Shown piece by piece: positions 43,575-52,573 of a stretch of 64,000 nt of DNA (position 1 is the first letter of the stretch; every line of letters begins with the position of its first letter). The stretch lies in the IMG/VR virus record IMGVR_UViG_3300017950_000006, positions 25,994 to 89,993 of that record. The stretch is one strand, 5' to 3'. Made by a program: the position numbers and the translations under genes. The notes under the pieces are model-generated. The model saw only the letters and a list, made by a program, of their open reading frames with translations. It ran no database searches and was not told the origin of the DNA. This stretch comes from a virus.

Positions 43575-44031
43575 AGAAAAAGTTAAAGACTGGGCATTCG
43601 GCCAATTATCAAAAGTAAGCGAGCAATTTAATAATATGTCTCCTTGCCCTTACGCTAAGGCTACCTTTGTTAATGATAAAGTTTCATTTGTAAAAACAGA
43701 TTACAAAGATTTTTTAGATACAGTTACAAAGGAAACATTAAACTTCACAGGTGAAAAAGATGTTGTAATTGTTTACTCCGAACACAATCCTTTTGGGTTA
43801 GATTATCTTGAAGGTAGTGTAGAAGCAATGAACTTTGCATTAAATCATATGAAAAAAGATATATGGTTATTAGGATTCCATCATGAATGGACAATGGTGT
43901 TTATTCAAAAAATTACAAAACTTGACGATGCCAGTATTGACTTAGAACAAAAGGGGTATTACAATAATTATAACAAAGACCAGTTTGATCATTATGTTGC
44001 AAAAAGAAGAAAATTGAGAGATAGATTATGA
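43564..44031 (+). CDS. Unknown protein with CPYA motif
   Basis: 155 residues. MSPCPYAKATFVNDKVSFVK near residue 25, DVVIVYSEHNPFGLDYLEG and KKDIWLLGFHHEWTMVFIQK are the only striking segments. It lies between two glycosyltransferase-type genes with overlaps on both sides, so it probably serves the same pathway. No function assigned. Confidence 0.6.
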   Translation: MTIEEKVKDWAFGQLSKVSEQFNNMSPCPYAKATFVNDKVSFVKTDYKDFLDTVTKETLNFTGEKDVVIVYSEHNPFGLDYLEGSVEAMNFALNHMKKDIWLLGFHHEWTMVFIQKITKLDDASIDLEQKGYYNNYNKDQFDHYVAKRRKLRDRL

Positions 44032-44828
44032 GAGACCACTGTTACATAACTGACTCCGAAGATGCTATTATTAAATTATTAATATCCTCGTTTAAGAACA
44101 ATCAACTCATCGGCTATAAAGAACTAGCAACAAAACCTGACAGAGTTCCATTAGTTGTTAGAGGTATGACTGAGCGTAAAGCCATTGAAGTTGCTATTAA
44201 ACAACATAGGGATTTCTATTACATTGATACAGGATATATGGGCAACTTACAAAAAAGAAAAGATTGGCATCGCGTTGTAAAAAATAATGTACAACACACA
44301 ACACCGCGGTATGACTTACCAGATGACCGTTTTAATCAAGCGGCGAGTAGAGATAGATTTACTGGTTGGAAAAAAATGGACGGTCCTATACTACTAGTAA
44401 CTCCTAGTGCAAAACCTTGTAACTATTATAATATTAATAGAGATCAATGGGTAAATGATACCATTATTGAAATTAAAAAATATACTGATAGACCTATTAT
44501 TATTAGAGATAAAGGACTACGTAGAGAACGACTAGGCGATAACAGCGTACCAGCACAGTTGTTAAGAGATAACATTCATTGTTTAGTAACATACAATTCG
44601 ATTGCGGCAACTGAAGCAATTAGTATGGGAGTTCCTGCTATTGCACTTGCCCCAGGTGCGGCAGGAGAGTTATGTACGGACTCAATAAGCAAAATTGAAT
44701 CACCATACTTTCCAGATGAAGATAAAGTTATTGCTTGGCAAAATTGGTTAGCGTATTGCCAATACACAACAACAGAATTACGTACAGGATTAGCACTAGG
44801 AATACAAGAGGATTTAAATTTATGTTAA
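44028..44828 (+). CDS. GT-B-like glycosyltransferase, paralogue 1
   Basis: 266 residues. A C-terminal Rossmann half with PILLVTPSAKP, DRPIIIRDKGL, CLVTYNSIAATEAISMGVPA and IALAPGAAGEL resembles capsule and Kdo-type GT-B transferases. The N-S-I...G-V-P block recurs at the same place in the next gene and in 46554. The three differ strongly otherwise. Overlaps the next ATG. Donor unknown. Confidence 0.6.
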   Translation: MRDHCYITDSEDAIIKLLISSFKNNQLIGYKELATKPDRVPLVVRGMTERKAIEVAIKQHRDFYYIDTGYMGNLQKRKDWHRVVKNNVQHTTPRYDLPDDRFNQAASRDRFTGWKKMDGPILLVTPSAKPCNYYNINRDQWVNDTIIEIKKYTDRPIIIRDKGLRRERLGDNSVPAQLLRDNIHCLVTYNSIAATEAISMGVPAIALAPGAAGELCTDSISKIESPYFPDEDKVIAWQNWLAYCQYTTTELRTGLALGIQEDLNLC

Positions 44829-45748
44829 CAGTAGCATCATACATGAAGGTTATTCCACCAGGGAATTCAAATCCTGAAAAACCAGCATTACTAAAAAACT
44901 TTATTACAGGTGTAAATGCATCTGGAGACCGAGGAATTATTTGTCAAACATTTCATCCAATGGATACCGATGTAGCAGTTATTCAAGGCTTTGTCCATGC
45001 TAACAGTAAAAATGTTCCTCATCTTAAATTGCGTAGACAAGTATATGAAAATCAAATGCGAAGAGAAAAGAAGTGTATTATTGTAGACAGTAACTTATTC
45101 CTAGCATATGACCCTAACAATACTAAAACATATCTACGTTACAGTTACGATGGCATTTTTGCAAACACTGGAGATTATTGTTATTCTAAAGAAACCGTAG
45201 ATCCAAAACGATGGGATAAGATAGCAAAGGATTTAAACATTCAAGTTAAACCTTGGCGTATGGCAGATCATGGACATATTCTTATTGCTTGTCAGCGAGA
45301 CGGCGGCTGGAGTATGCAAGGACAAAATGTATTACAATGGTTAGAACAAACAGTTAACAAAATTCGTAAAGTTACAGACTCCCCTATAGTTGTACGTTTT
45401 CATCCAGGGGATAAACGTAGAGATTTATATCCTAGAATGATCAAACATCTTGATGTAATTCCAAGTACAAAGACAACTCTACTACACGACTTACAATCTG
45501 CAAAAGCATTCGTAGGACATAACAGCAGTCCTGGAGTAATTGCGGCAATTGAAGGTGTGCCTGTATTTTTGACAGACGCTGGAAGAAGTCAGGCTAAAGA
45601 TGTTTCTCATTATAATTTTAACGATTTACTTCATCCTAAAGTCTTTGATAGAACAGAATGGTTACAGAAATTAGCAATGTGTCATTGGACTTTAGATGAA
45701 TTAAAAACTGGAGAGTGTTGGCAACATATGAGGAAATTTATCAAATGA
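44822..45748 (+). CDS. GT-B-like glycosyltransferase, paralogue 2
   Basis: About 308 residues from the ATG at 44822 (MLTVASYMKVIPPGNS), which overlaps the previous stop; the longer frame upstream lies within the previous gene. HILIACQRDGGWSMQGQN, DSPIVVRFHPGDKRRDLYP and FVGHNSSPGVIAAIEGVPVF give the GT-B C-domain pattern, with an HPG histidine. Related in layout to the genes at 44028 and 46554. Confidence 0.65.
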   Translation: MLTVASYMKVIPPGNSNPEKPALLKNFITGVNASGDRGIICQTFHPMDTDVAVIQGFVHANSKNVPHLKLRRQVYENQMRREKKCIIVDSNLFLAYDPNNTKTYLRYSYDGIFANTGDYCYSKETVDPKRWDKIAKDLNIQVKPWRMADHGHILIACQRDGGWSMQGQNVLQWLEQTVNKIRKVTDSPIVVRFHPGDKRRDLYPRMIKHLDVIPSTKTTLLHDLQSAKAFVGHNSSPGVIAAIEGVPVFLTDAGRSQAKDVSHYNFNDLLHPKVFDRTEWLQKLAMCHWTLDELKTGECWQHMRKFIK

Positions 45749-46572
45749 GAATACTAGTAGTCACAACATTCCATCAAGCAGGCATGGAAGTATACGGCCA
45801 AAGATTTATTGACACGTTTAGTACAAATGTAGATAAGCGTATTGATTTAAGAGTATACGCTGAAAATTGTAATCCAATAGTTCCAGAAGGAGAAGATCGA
45901 ATTGCAATCTTTTCTGCTGAATCCAATCTTCAAAAGTTACAAGCATTTAAACAAAAGTGGAAAGATGTTCCTAAGGCAAATGGAAAATGTCCTCCAGAAA
46001 TTAAAGTCAAACGTCCACGAGATTGGCATAAAGAATTTAAATGGGACGCAATACGCTTTGCCAATAAAGTATATGCTGTATTTGAAGCCTGTCAAGATCC
46101 CGAATATGATCTAGTTGTATGGATGGATGCTGACACAGTTTGTCATAGTCCAATCACGTATGAAAAATTTATTAGTTTCTTTCCTACAAGCACATGGCTA
46201 AGTTATTTAGGTAGAGGACATAAATGGCCCGAGTGTGGATTTTATGGACTGCAAGTTAAGAAGACTGCCTCTAAAGATTTTCTAAAAGAATTTGAACGTG
46301 TCTATGAAGATGCTGATAATGGAATTTTTAGAATGGAAGAGTGGCACGATAGTTATGTATTTGACGAAGTTCTTAAAAAGATTAGAACGACATATCCTGA
46401 GATACACGATTTAAGCGGACATTTAGTTAAAGGAGAAGGGCACCCCCTTATCAATTGCGAACTAGGTGCATACTTTGATCATCTTAAAGGCGGACGTAAA
46501 TCCGAAGGTATGAGTCGCCGTAAAGATCTTTTTAGAGTACGGAAAGAGGCATATTGGCAACAGGTAAAATAA
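45745..46572 (+). CDS. Glycosyltransferase, GT-A type
   Basis: 275 residues from the ATG at 45745 (MRILVVTTFHQAGMEVYGQR), four bases overlapping the previous stop. LVVWMDADTVCHSP near residue 128 carries the DxD site. ECGFYGLQVKK and a later EWHDSYVFDEVLKK complete the GT-A-like pattern. It lies between two GT-B-like genes. Confidence 0.7.
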   Translation: MRILVVTTFHQAGMEVYGQRFIDTFSTNVDKRIDLRVYAENCNPIVPEGEDRIAIFSAESNLQKLQAFKQKWKDVPKANGKCPPEIKVKRPRDWHKEFKWDAIRFANKVYAVFEACQDPEYDLVVWMDADTVCHSPITYEKFISFFPTSTWLSYLGRGHKWPECGFYGLQVKKTASKDFLKEFERVYEDADNGIFRMEEWHDSYVFDEVLKKIRTTYPEIHDLSGHLVKGEGHPLINCELGAYFDHLKGGRKSEGMSRRKDLFRVRKEAYWQQVK

Positions 46573-47414
46573 AATTCAGTTTGTTTACAGACTATGGAGC
46601 ACTTAATTCAAAAACAGTGTTCCAAGCATTTGCTCAAGGCTGTCAACAGTTAGGACATGATGTTGTTTACAACGACATGAATGCCGACGTTGCTGTTATC
46701 TGGAGTATACTGTGGCATGGAAGAATGACAGCGAATAAAAAAGTTTGGGATCATTTTAGAAATCAAAATAAGAATGTTATAGTATTAGAAGTAGGAGCAT
46801 TGCATAGAAATGTTACATGGAAAGTAGGTATAAATGGAATTAATAGAGACGCTTATTTTGGCGATGTGGGTATGGATAGTAGTCGTGCTGTTGGTCTCGG
46901 TGTTAAATTAAAACCTTGGCAAGATCCAGGAGAACATATATTAATTTGTACACAACATGATAAGAGTAGACAATGGGAAGGACTTCCGCCTATTAGTGAT
47001 TGGGTGTTAGAAGTTATAGATCATATTAGAAGTCAAACCGATCGTTCGGTTATAATTCGCCCGCATCCTAGATGTAAACTTGAAGGTATTCAACACGAGT
47101 TTCCTAATGTTAAATTACAGCATCCGGTTCATATTAACGGTACATATGATGATTTTGATTTAGACTTTAACAATGTGTATGCTATTGTTAATTGGTCTAG
47201 CAATCCTGCTATCCAATCAATCATCGAAGGTGTGCCTGCATATGTAAGTCAACACAGTCTAGCATATGATGTTGGTAATCCTATTTTTGGAGATTACAAT
47301 AATCCAATCAGGCCTGATAGACAACAATGGATTAACGATTTGGTACATACAGAATGGAGTGTACCTGAAATTGCACAAGGTATTCCACAAAAACGCTTGA
47401 CTTCTTTATTATAA
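46554..47414 (+). CDS. GT-B-like glycosyltransferase, paralogue 3
   Basis: 286 residues. It starts at TTG 46554 because AGAGG lies just five bases before it and no suitable ATG follows near the first strand (IKFSLFTDYG). HILICTQHDKSRQWEG, RSVIIRPHPRCKLEG and AIVNWSSNPAIQSIIEGVPA give the GT-B C-domain and its RPHP histidine. It is the last gene of the glycan island before the early promoter at 47397. Confidence 0.65.
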   Translation: MATGKIKFSLFTDYGALNSKTVFQAFAQGCQQLGHDVVYNDMNADVAVIWSILWHGRMTANKKVWDHFRNQNKNVIVLEVGALHRNVTWKVGINGINRDAYFGDVGMDSSRAVGLGVKLKPWQDPGEHILICTQHDKSRQWEGLPPISDWVLEVIDHIRSQTDRSVIIRPHPRCKLEGIQHEFPNVKLQHPVHINGTYDDFDLDFNNVYAIVNWSSNPAIQSIIEGVPAYVSQHSLAYDVGNPIFGDYNNPIRPDRQQWINDLVHTEWSVPEIAQGIPQKRLTSLL

Positions 47415-47425
47415 GACTGTATACT
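47397..47425 (+). promoter_or_regulatory. Sigma70-type early promoter for the uvsW operon
   Basis: TTGACT at 47397-47402 and TATACT at 47420-47425 with a 17-bp spacer, overlapping the end of the glycosyltransferase gene. Confidence 0.85.
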
Positions 47426-47452
47426 AGTTCATAATAGTAGAGGATTCATTTA

Positions 47453-48730
47453 ATGAAACATAGTTATTCAATAGAGGATTGTCTTGAGTTTCTTGTAGGA
47501 CACTCAATTGTTCCTGGATTACACTGGAAAGATAAACCATTTAATCTCTATAACGAAAATAGAAAGGTACTGTATAGTATCGGTACCCAGGTGTTTAAAG
47601 GAAAAGCATTAACTGATAAACAGCATGAGTTGGTTAAATCCTTGTTGGTTGAATGGTACTCAGATCAATTTAAAGCAGTTGGAATCAATATTGATCATCA
47701 TGTCGACATACTACGTTCAGAATATAGAGTTGTAGATAAAAGTCATTGGGTTAAGAAAACTACTTCAGAAGGAAACACATATATTAGTATACGTTTTCCG
47801 TTTAGTAATAATGCTATTGATCATATTGCTAAAATCAAATCATTAACTAGTGATAGACTTACTCACAAAGAAGATTATGTGTATAAAGATCATATTCATA
47901 GTTTTAGATACAACGAAATTAATGTTTATAAAATAGTTAATATAGCAAATTCATTTGATAATAAGCCTTTTGAGTTTGATGAAGAAGTTATTCAAGACTA
48001 TAATGATATTAAAAAATTTGATACAAACAAAGATGAATATGTTCCTGGCATTTACAATTTAGAATATAAAAACATTCCAACTACATTAGAATCACATCTA
48101 ACCAAACTATATGGCAAACCGTCCGAAAGTAATATCGTAGAACTTTGGGATAAAAGGCGTCTATATGGATTACACTCGTTTGACACTATTGATATTAGTA
48201 ACTATTCAACATTATCAAATAAAATTTTAGAAAGACAAGTTGCAAATATTCAAATTAGATCTGATGTTTGGACACTTGAACAACTGTTTGAATCAATCCG
48301 AGAACTAAATCGATTTCCGTTATTGGTGCTTATTAATGAGGATTATGCATCTGATGAGTTGTCTATGTTTTGGAATGTTGTAAAAGGATTTATAGATAAT
48401 AATGAGGTTTCAGTAACTTTTAGATTGGATAATAAAAATAATGAGGAATTTAACCAATTCATCAGAGATAAGGGATTAAATAATAGTGTAACAAATAAAA
48501 CTAAAATTGTTGTTGCTAATAGAAAGAAAATTTCAAAGCCGGTTATTAAGTCTGAATGGACACCAACGTGTATGTTAACATTTGGTACTTCACGAATCCC
48601 AAATCATATTGTTAATATCTACATGGAAAGTTTTGACTTAAAATTCTTTTATATAAAAGAAGACAGTTTAATATCTAGTACTATGCGTTCAAGACTACGC
48701 AAATACGACGAAGGAATTATTACAATATGA
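47453..48730 (+). CDS. Unknown early protein encoded upstream of uvsW
   Basis: 425 residues. No recognised domain. The first 70 residues (YSIEDCLEFLVGHSIVPGLH, KALTDKQHELVKSLL) look helical. The C-terminal half alternates strands and helices with FPLLVLINEDY, KTKIVVANRKKIS and CMLTFGTSRIPNHIV. It has its own promoter and overlaps uvsW by four bases, so it is probably an early protein acting with the UvsW helicase in replication or recombination. Function not known. Confidence 0.7.
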   Translation: MKHSYSIEDCLEFLVGHSIVPGLHWKDKPFNLYNENRKVLYSIGTQVFKGKALTDKQHELVKSLLVEWYSDQFKAVGINIDHHVDILRSEYRVVDKSHWVKKTTSEGNTYISIRFPFSNNAIDHIAKIKSLTSDRLTHKEDYVYKDHIHSFRYNEINVYKIVNIANSFDNKPFEFDEEVIQDYNDIKKFDTNKDEYVPGIYNLEYKNIPTTLESHLTKLYGKPSESNIVELWDKRRLYGLHSFDTIDISNYSTLSNKILERQVANIQIRSDVWTLEQLFESIRELNRFPLLVLINEDYASDELSMFWNVVKGFIDNNEVSVTFRLDNKNNEEFNQFIRDKGLNNSVTNKTKIVVANRKKISKPVIKSEWTPTCMLTFGTSRIPNHIVNIYMESFDLKFFYIKEDSLISSTMRSRLRKYDEGIITI

Positions 48731-50187
48731 CAACTTGCAGAATAGTTTTACAAGACGAAGTAAATCTAAAAATTGAAGGACTTGAAGTAGATGTTCGGAG
48801 AAAGATTGCGAACAAACTAAAGTTTCAAGTTCCTTATGCTCGTTATTTGCCTCAATATAAACTAGGTAGATGGGACGGAACTGTAGGCTTCTTTGGTTTA
48901 GGTGGCAGTGGTTATATTAATCACTTGGATGTTATTCTTCGAGTTCTACAAGAACAAGGTGTAGAAGTTGGGGATATTCAAGACAACAGAGAAAAACATA
49001 ATTTAAGTTTTCCACAAGTAACAGAACGATACTGGGCAGACCAAGGCGTTGTATGGCCTAAAGGTCATCCAGCAGAAGGCGAAGATATTATTCTGCGTGA
49101 CTATCAAGTAGAAGCAGTTAATAACTTTTTAAAAAATCCACAAAGTCTACAAGAGATTGCTACAGGTGCAGGTAAAACTATTACAACTGCTACACTATCT
49201 CATCTATGTGAACCATACGGACGTAGTCTTGTAATTGTGCCTAACAAATCACTTGTTACACAAACAGAAGAAGATTATATTAACTGCGGACTAGACGCAG
49301 GTGTTTACTTTGGAGACCGAAAAGAACTAGGCAAAACTCATACTATCTGCACTTGGCAATCACTAAACATATTAGATAAGAAAAGCAAAAACGGTGAAGA
49401 CGTCCTTACACTTGCAGAATTTTTAGATGGTGTTAGTGCTATTATTGTAGACGAAGTACACCAAGCAAAAGCAGATGTACTTAAAAAACTACTAACACAA
49501 AACTTAAAAAATGCTCCAATACGTTGGGGACTAACTGGAACTATTCCAAAAGAACAATTTGAATTTCAAAGTATTCTTGCAAGTCTCGGACCGGTTGTAG
49601 GAAGTATTACTGCAAAAGAACTACAAGACAAGGGTGTATTATCTGATTGTCACGTCAATGTTGTACAAATGATTGATACTCAAGTACACACTGACTATCA
49701 GAGCGAATTAAAATATCTTGTTACTAACAAAGACAGGATTGAGTATATAGGCAAACTTCTTAACAATATAAAACAAACAGGCAACACTCTAATTTTAGTA
49801 GATAGAATTAGTGCAGGCGAAATGTTACAAGAAATTATTCCAAACTCAACTTTTGTAAAGGGTGATGTTAAATTAAAAGATCGAAAAGAAACTTATGATA
49901 CAATTAAAGAAGGTACCAATGAGGTTATTATCGCTACTTATGGGGTTGCCGCTGTTGGCATTAATATTCCTCGTATTTTTAATTTGGTACTTATTGAACC
50001 CGGGAAAAGTTTTGTCCGAGTTATTCAAAGCATTGGGCGTGGAGTAAGAAAGGCAAAGGATAAAGATTTCGTACAAATATGGGATATAACTTCAACTTGT
50101 AAGTATGCAAAGAGGCATCTTACTGAACGTAAAAAGTTTTACAAAGAAGCACAATATCCATTCACAATAGAAAAAGTAGATTGGTAA
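48727..50187 (+). CDS. uvsW: Helicase UvsW (superfamily 2)
   Basis: 486 residues (T4 UvsW 503). The N-terminal substrate-binding region FQVPYARYLPQYKLGRWDGT, motif I EIATGAGKT near residue 143, motif II VDEVHQAK (DEVH), motif III GLTGTIP and motif VI SIGRGVRKAKDK are all present. UvsW unwinds branched DNA and R-loops, and directs the change to recombination-primed replication. It overlaps the unknown early gene before it. Confidence 0.93.
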   Translation: MTTCRIVLQDEVNLKIEGLEVDVRRKIANKLKFQVPYARYLPQYKLGRWDGTVGFFGLGGSGYINHLDVILRVLQEQGVEVGDIQDNREKHNLSFPQVTERYWADQGVVWPKGHPAEGEDIILRDYQVEAVNNFLKNPQSLQEIATGAGKTITTATLSHLCEPYGRSLVIVPNKSLVTQTEEDYINCGLDAGVYFGDRKELGKTHTICTWQSLNILDKKSKNGEDVLTLAEFLDGVSAIIVDEVHQAKADVLKKLLTQNLKNAPIRWGLTGTIPKEQFEFQSILASLGPVVGSITAKELQDKGVLSDCHVNVVQMIDTQVHTDYQSELKYLVTNKDRIEYIGKLLNNIKQTGNTLILVDRISAGEMLQEIIPNSTFVKGDVKLKDRKETYDTIKEGTNEVIIATYGVAAVGINIPRIFNLVLIEPGKSFVRVIQSIGRGVRKAKDKDFVQIWDITSTCKYAKRHLTERKKFYKEAQYPFTIEKVDW

Positions 50188-50195
50188 GGAGATAC

Positions 50196-50702
50196 ATGAA
50201 TATACTAACATTAGATAATAAATCATTTTCTTTAAACAACTTGCCTGAACAAATCGAAGAAGACATTAGATTCAGTGTTTTGGATAATAGTAATCCAAAA
50301 GAACCTGACTTCTTTTTTATTCCTTTGATTTTTTTGGAGTCATTTAGTTCACCTGCGATTGTTTTAGAAATTGCAGGAAAAGAAGTGAGTATGCCATTAG
50401 ATTGGCATATTGCAGTAGGAGATAGTTCAAGTGGAAACGACTTAGAAGTTCTTCCACTAACATCAATTAACGATAGAGGATTTGAAGCATTCGTCTTTAA
50501 TCCATTAACAAGTTTCAAACCAGACTTTGCAGAATTAAAAGTTATTAATTTTTACAATGATGTGAAGTGGCACGTACCAAAAACTAAAAACGGACAACTA
50601 CTAAGTGTTCCTATTACAGACGGCGATGATCCGTTCTGTGCATTCTTTATTAAAGACATTAGTAGACAGATTGAAACTATTGATTACGGAGAACTGTTTT
50701 AA
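50196..50702 (+). CDS. Conserved-type protein of unknown function
   Basis: About 168 residues from the ATG at 50196 with AAGGAGAT just before; the upstream TTG lies in uvsW. The protein is beta-rich: DFFFIPLIFLESFSSPAIVL, LDWHIAVGDSSSGNDLEVLP, VKWHVPKTKNGQLLSVPI. It touches the next gene (stop and start overlap by one base). It may be an early-region regulator or a virion-related protein. I do not recognise it. Confidence 0.6.
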   Translation: MNILTLDNKSFSLNNLPEQIEEDIRFSVLDNSNPKEPDFFFIPLIFLESFSSPAIVLEIAGKEVSMPLDWHIAVGDSSSGNDLEVLPLTSINDRGFEAFVFNPLTSFKPDFAELKVINFYNDVKWHVPKTKNGQLLSVPITDGDDPFCAFFIKDISRQIETIDYGELF

Positions 50703-51250
50703 TGGTGCACACTCTTTCGGATCATTATAGACGTCAACTTCTAAAGTTACATCATACTAAGAATTCGTTTGGTTCGAAGTCTTGGTATAAAGGACTTGAC
50801 GAGTTCTTTGAAAAATATGAACCGGAGAGTGTAATTGATTACGGTTGTGGTAAAGGTAAGTTGTTAGAATCTATTAAAACACGATATCAAATTAAGGGAG
50901 TGGGATACGATCCTGGTGTAATTGAATTTATGACAACCCCGACTGAGCCTGCAGATGTGCTAGTATGTACAGATGTATTAGAACACATTGAACCTAATTT
51001 TATCGATACAGTGCTTTCACAAATCGATAAGTTATATACAAAAGGAGCATGGCTATTAATAGATACTGCTCCAGCAATTAAGTTTTTAGCAGACGGAAGA
51101 AATGCTCATCTAATACTTGAAGATAAAGAATGGTGGGATGATAAAGTAAAAACAATAATGATTAATAGTACTATTGTTTCTAGTAAGTTTAAAAAAAATA
51201 AAGTTATAATGGAGGTGTGTAAAAATGGAACCGATACTAATAAGTCCTAA
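50702..51250 (+). CDS. Class I SAM-dependent methyltransferase
   Basis: 182 residues. VIDYGCGKGKLLE near residue 40 is motif I, GVGYDPGV the acidic loop, ADVLVCTDVLEHIE motif II/III, and GAWLLIDTAPA a following strand. The fold is that of small-molecule, protein or sugar methyltransferases; the substrate cannot be read. It overlaps the oxygenase gene after it by 26 bases. Confidence 0.8.
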   Translation: MVHTLSDHYRRQLLKLHHTKNSFGSKSWYKGLDEFFEKYEPESVIDYGCGKGKLLESIKTRYQIKGVGYDPGVIEFMTTPTEPADVLVCTDVLEHIEPNFIDTVLSQIDKLYTKGAWLLIDTAPAIKFLADGRNAHLILEDKEWWDDKVKTIMINSTIVSSKFKKNKVIMEVCKNGTDTNKS

Positions 51251-51860
51251 TTTAGTTTATAAGGCACATTGTCCTATAGATATGACTAATATTGCTGAAC
51301 GTGGTGCTAAACTTCTCGATACTATTGTTGACCCTGGCGAAGTTGAACAAGAAGGTGGCATAACAAGTACTGGACATCTAGATGCTCCACATATGTGGGA
51401 AGAAACACAATTATTAAACAAGTGGCTTAGAGTACAAGCAGAAAAGGTTTTAAATCTTTGGGATTTAAAATTTAATACATTTGGAGTTACTAAGAGTTGG
51501 GTTAATAGTCATTATCACGGAGCATGGACTGATTCACACGATCACGGTGACAGTCACTTAGTATGTTCAGTATACTTGAAACAACCGCCACACGGTGGCA
51601 ACTTAGAATTTGAAAATCTTGGTCGTTCAATGTTTGCAAGTTATCCACGTTTCCCTCAAAACAACAGTAGTCTACATAATTATTATACAGAAGTAGAAGT
51701 AAACCAAGGAGATGTTGTTTTCTTTCCTGGCTGGTTAAGTCATAAAAGTCAACCAAATAACAGTATGGAACGAAGAATAGTAATGGGTATGAATTGGCAC
51801 TGTTCTTTTGAAAGACCACCACAAATGAATAACAATCATATTACTAAGGACGCGGCCTAA
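51225..51860 (+). CDS. 2OG-Fe(II) oxygenase
   Basis: 211 residues. SHDHGDSH gives the first iron ligands (His 105 with Asp 106/His 107), GGNLEFENL the turn, and GDVVFFPGWLSHKSQPN the distal His 173; ERRIVMGMNW provides the 2OG Arg. This is a marine phage-type family whose degenerate relative is at 41458. It may hydroxylate a protein or nucleotide; substrate unknown. Confidence 0.8.
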   Translation: MEPILISPNLVYKAHCPIDMTNIAERGAKLLDTIVDPGEVEQEGGITSTGHLDAPHMWEETQLLNKWLRVQAEKVLNLWDLKFNTFGVTKSWVNSHYHGAWTDSHDHGDSHLVCSVYLKQPPHGGNLEFENLGRSMFASYPRFPQNNSSLHNYYTEVEVNQGDVVFFPGWLSHKSQPNNSMERRIVMGMNWHCSFERPPQMNNNHITKDAA

Positions 51861-52573
51861 TGTTTAGTATTTGGAAGAAACCCTCAACTATTACATTAGA
51901 TTGTTTTACAGACCAACGAGTTATTCATGATGCATACGAACCAGTACTTGCTAAAGACTGGATGCCAGACTGGTGGAAAAAAATGCCTGCTACACGTAAA
52001 TTTGATAGCAGAACATTCCAAGGACTAGACAACGCTACACTAAAACGTTGTCCTCATGTCAATCAACTTTTAACTACAGGTGTAATTTTTCCTGCGTGGA
52101 TGCAATTACAAATTAAAACTTTTGATAGAGTTGATCAAGCAATGATTCAAACCTATCCTGAAAATAGTCCTGTTATTCCTCATGACCCGCAAGACTATGC
52201 TCATCATAAACCAAATATGTTTCATGGTAAAGTTATGAGTCCTTGGCAGATTAGAGATAAGAGCGGAATTGACTGGATGTGGATGGCACCACAATGGCAT
52301 CAAACAAATCCTTTAGAATATTGGACAGTTCCAGCAATAACAGAATTTAAGTATCAACACGCTTCACTAGTAAACATTATGATTCCATTTAATACAGAAT
52401 TAAAAGTTGAACCTGGAGATCCTTGGTTACATTTAGTTCCACTCTCTGATAAAAGAATAAACATTAAAACTCACTTAGTAACAAGTCAAGAACTAGCAAA
52501 ACTAAACAGTCTAATGATGGGTGTTGGTAGTTATGCAAAGTTTATGACTAGGATGAAAAGGAAAGGCAAATGA
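51860..52573 (+). CDS. Unknown phage protein, paralogue of the gene at 9358
   Basis: 237 residues. WMPDWWKKMPA (WFKNMPK in the paralogue), LKRCP (LKNCP), and a central PAWMQLQIKTF strand are shared with the protein at 9358-10059. KVEPGDPWLHLVPLSD suggests a beta-sandwich. It lies in an overlapping chain with 2OG oxygenases and cupins, so a related role is likely, but none is assigned. Confidence 0.6.
   Translation: MFSIWKKPSTITLDCFTDQRVIHDAYEPVLAKDWMPDWWKKMPATRKFDSRTFQGLDNATLKRCPHVNQLLTTGVIFPAWMQLQIKTFDRVDQAMIQTYPENSPVIPHDPQDYAHHKPNMFHGKVMSPWQIRDKSGIDWMWMAPQWHQTNPLEYWTVPAITEFKYQHASLVNIMIPFNTELKVEPGDPWLHLVPLSDKRINIKTHLVTSQELAKLNSLMMGVGSYAKFMTRMKRKGK

Noticed and set aside
44735-44821. Longer start for the second GT-B-like gene
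   Set aside because: The extension overlaps the previous gene and adds residues with no family resemblance; ATG at 44822 overlaps the stop codon in the usual way.
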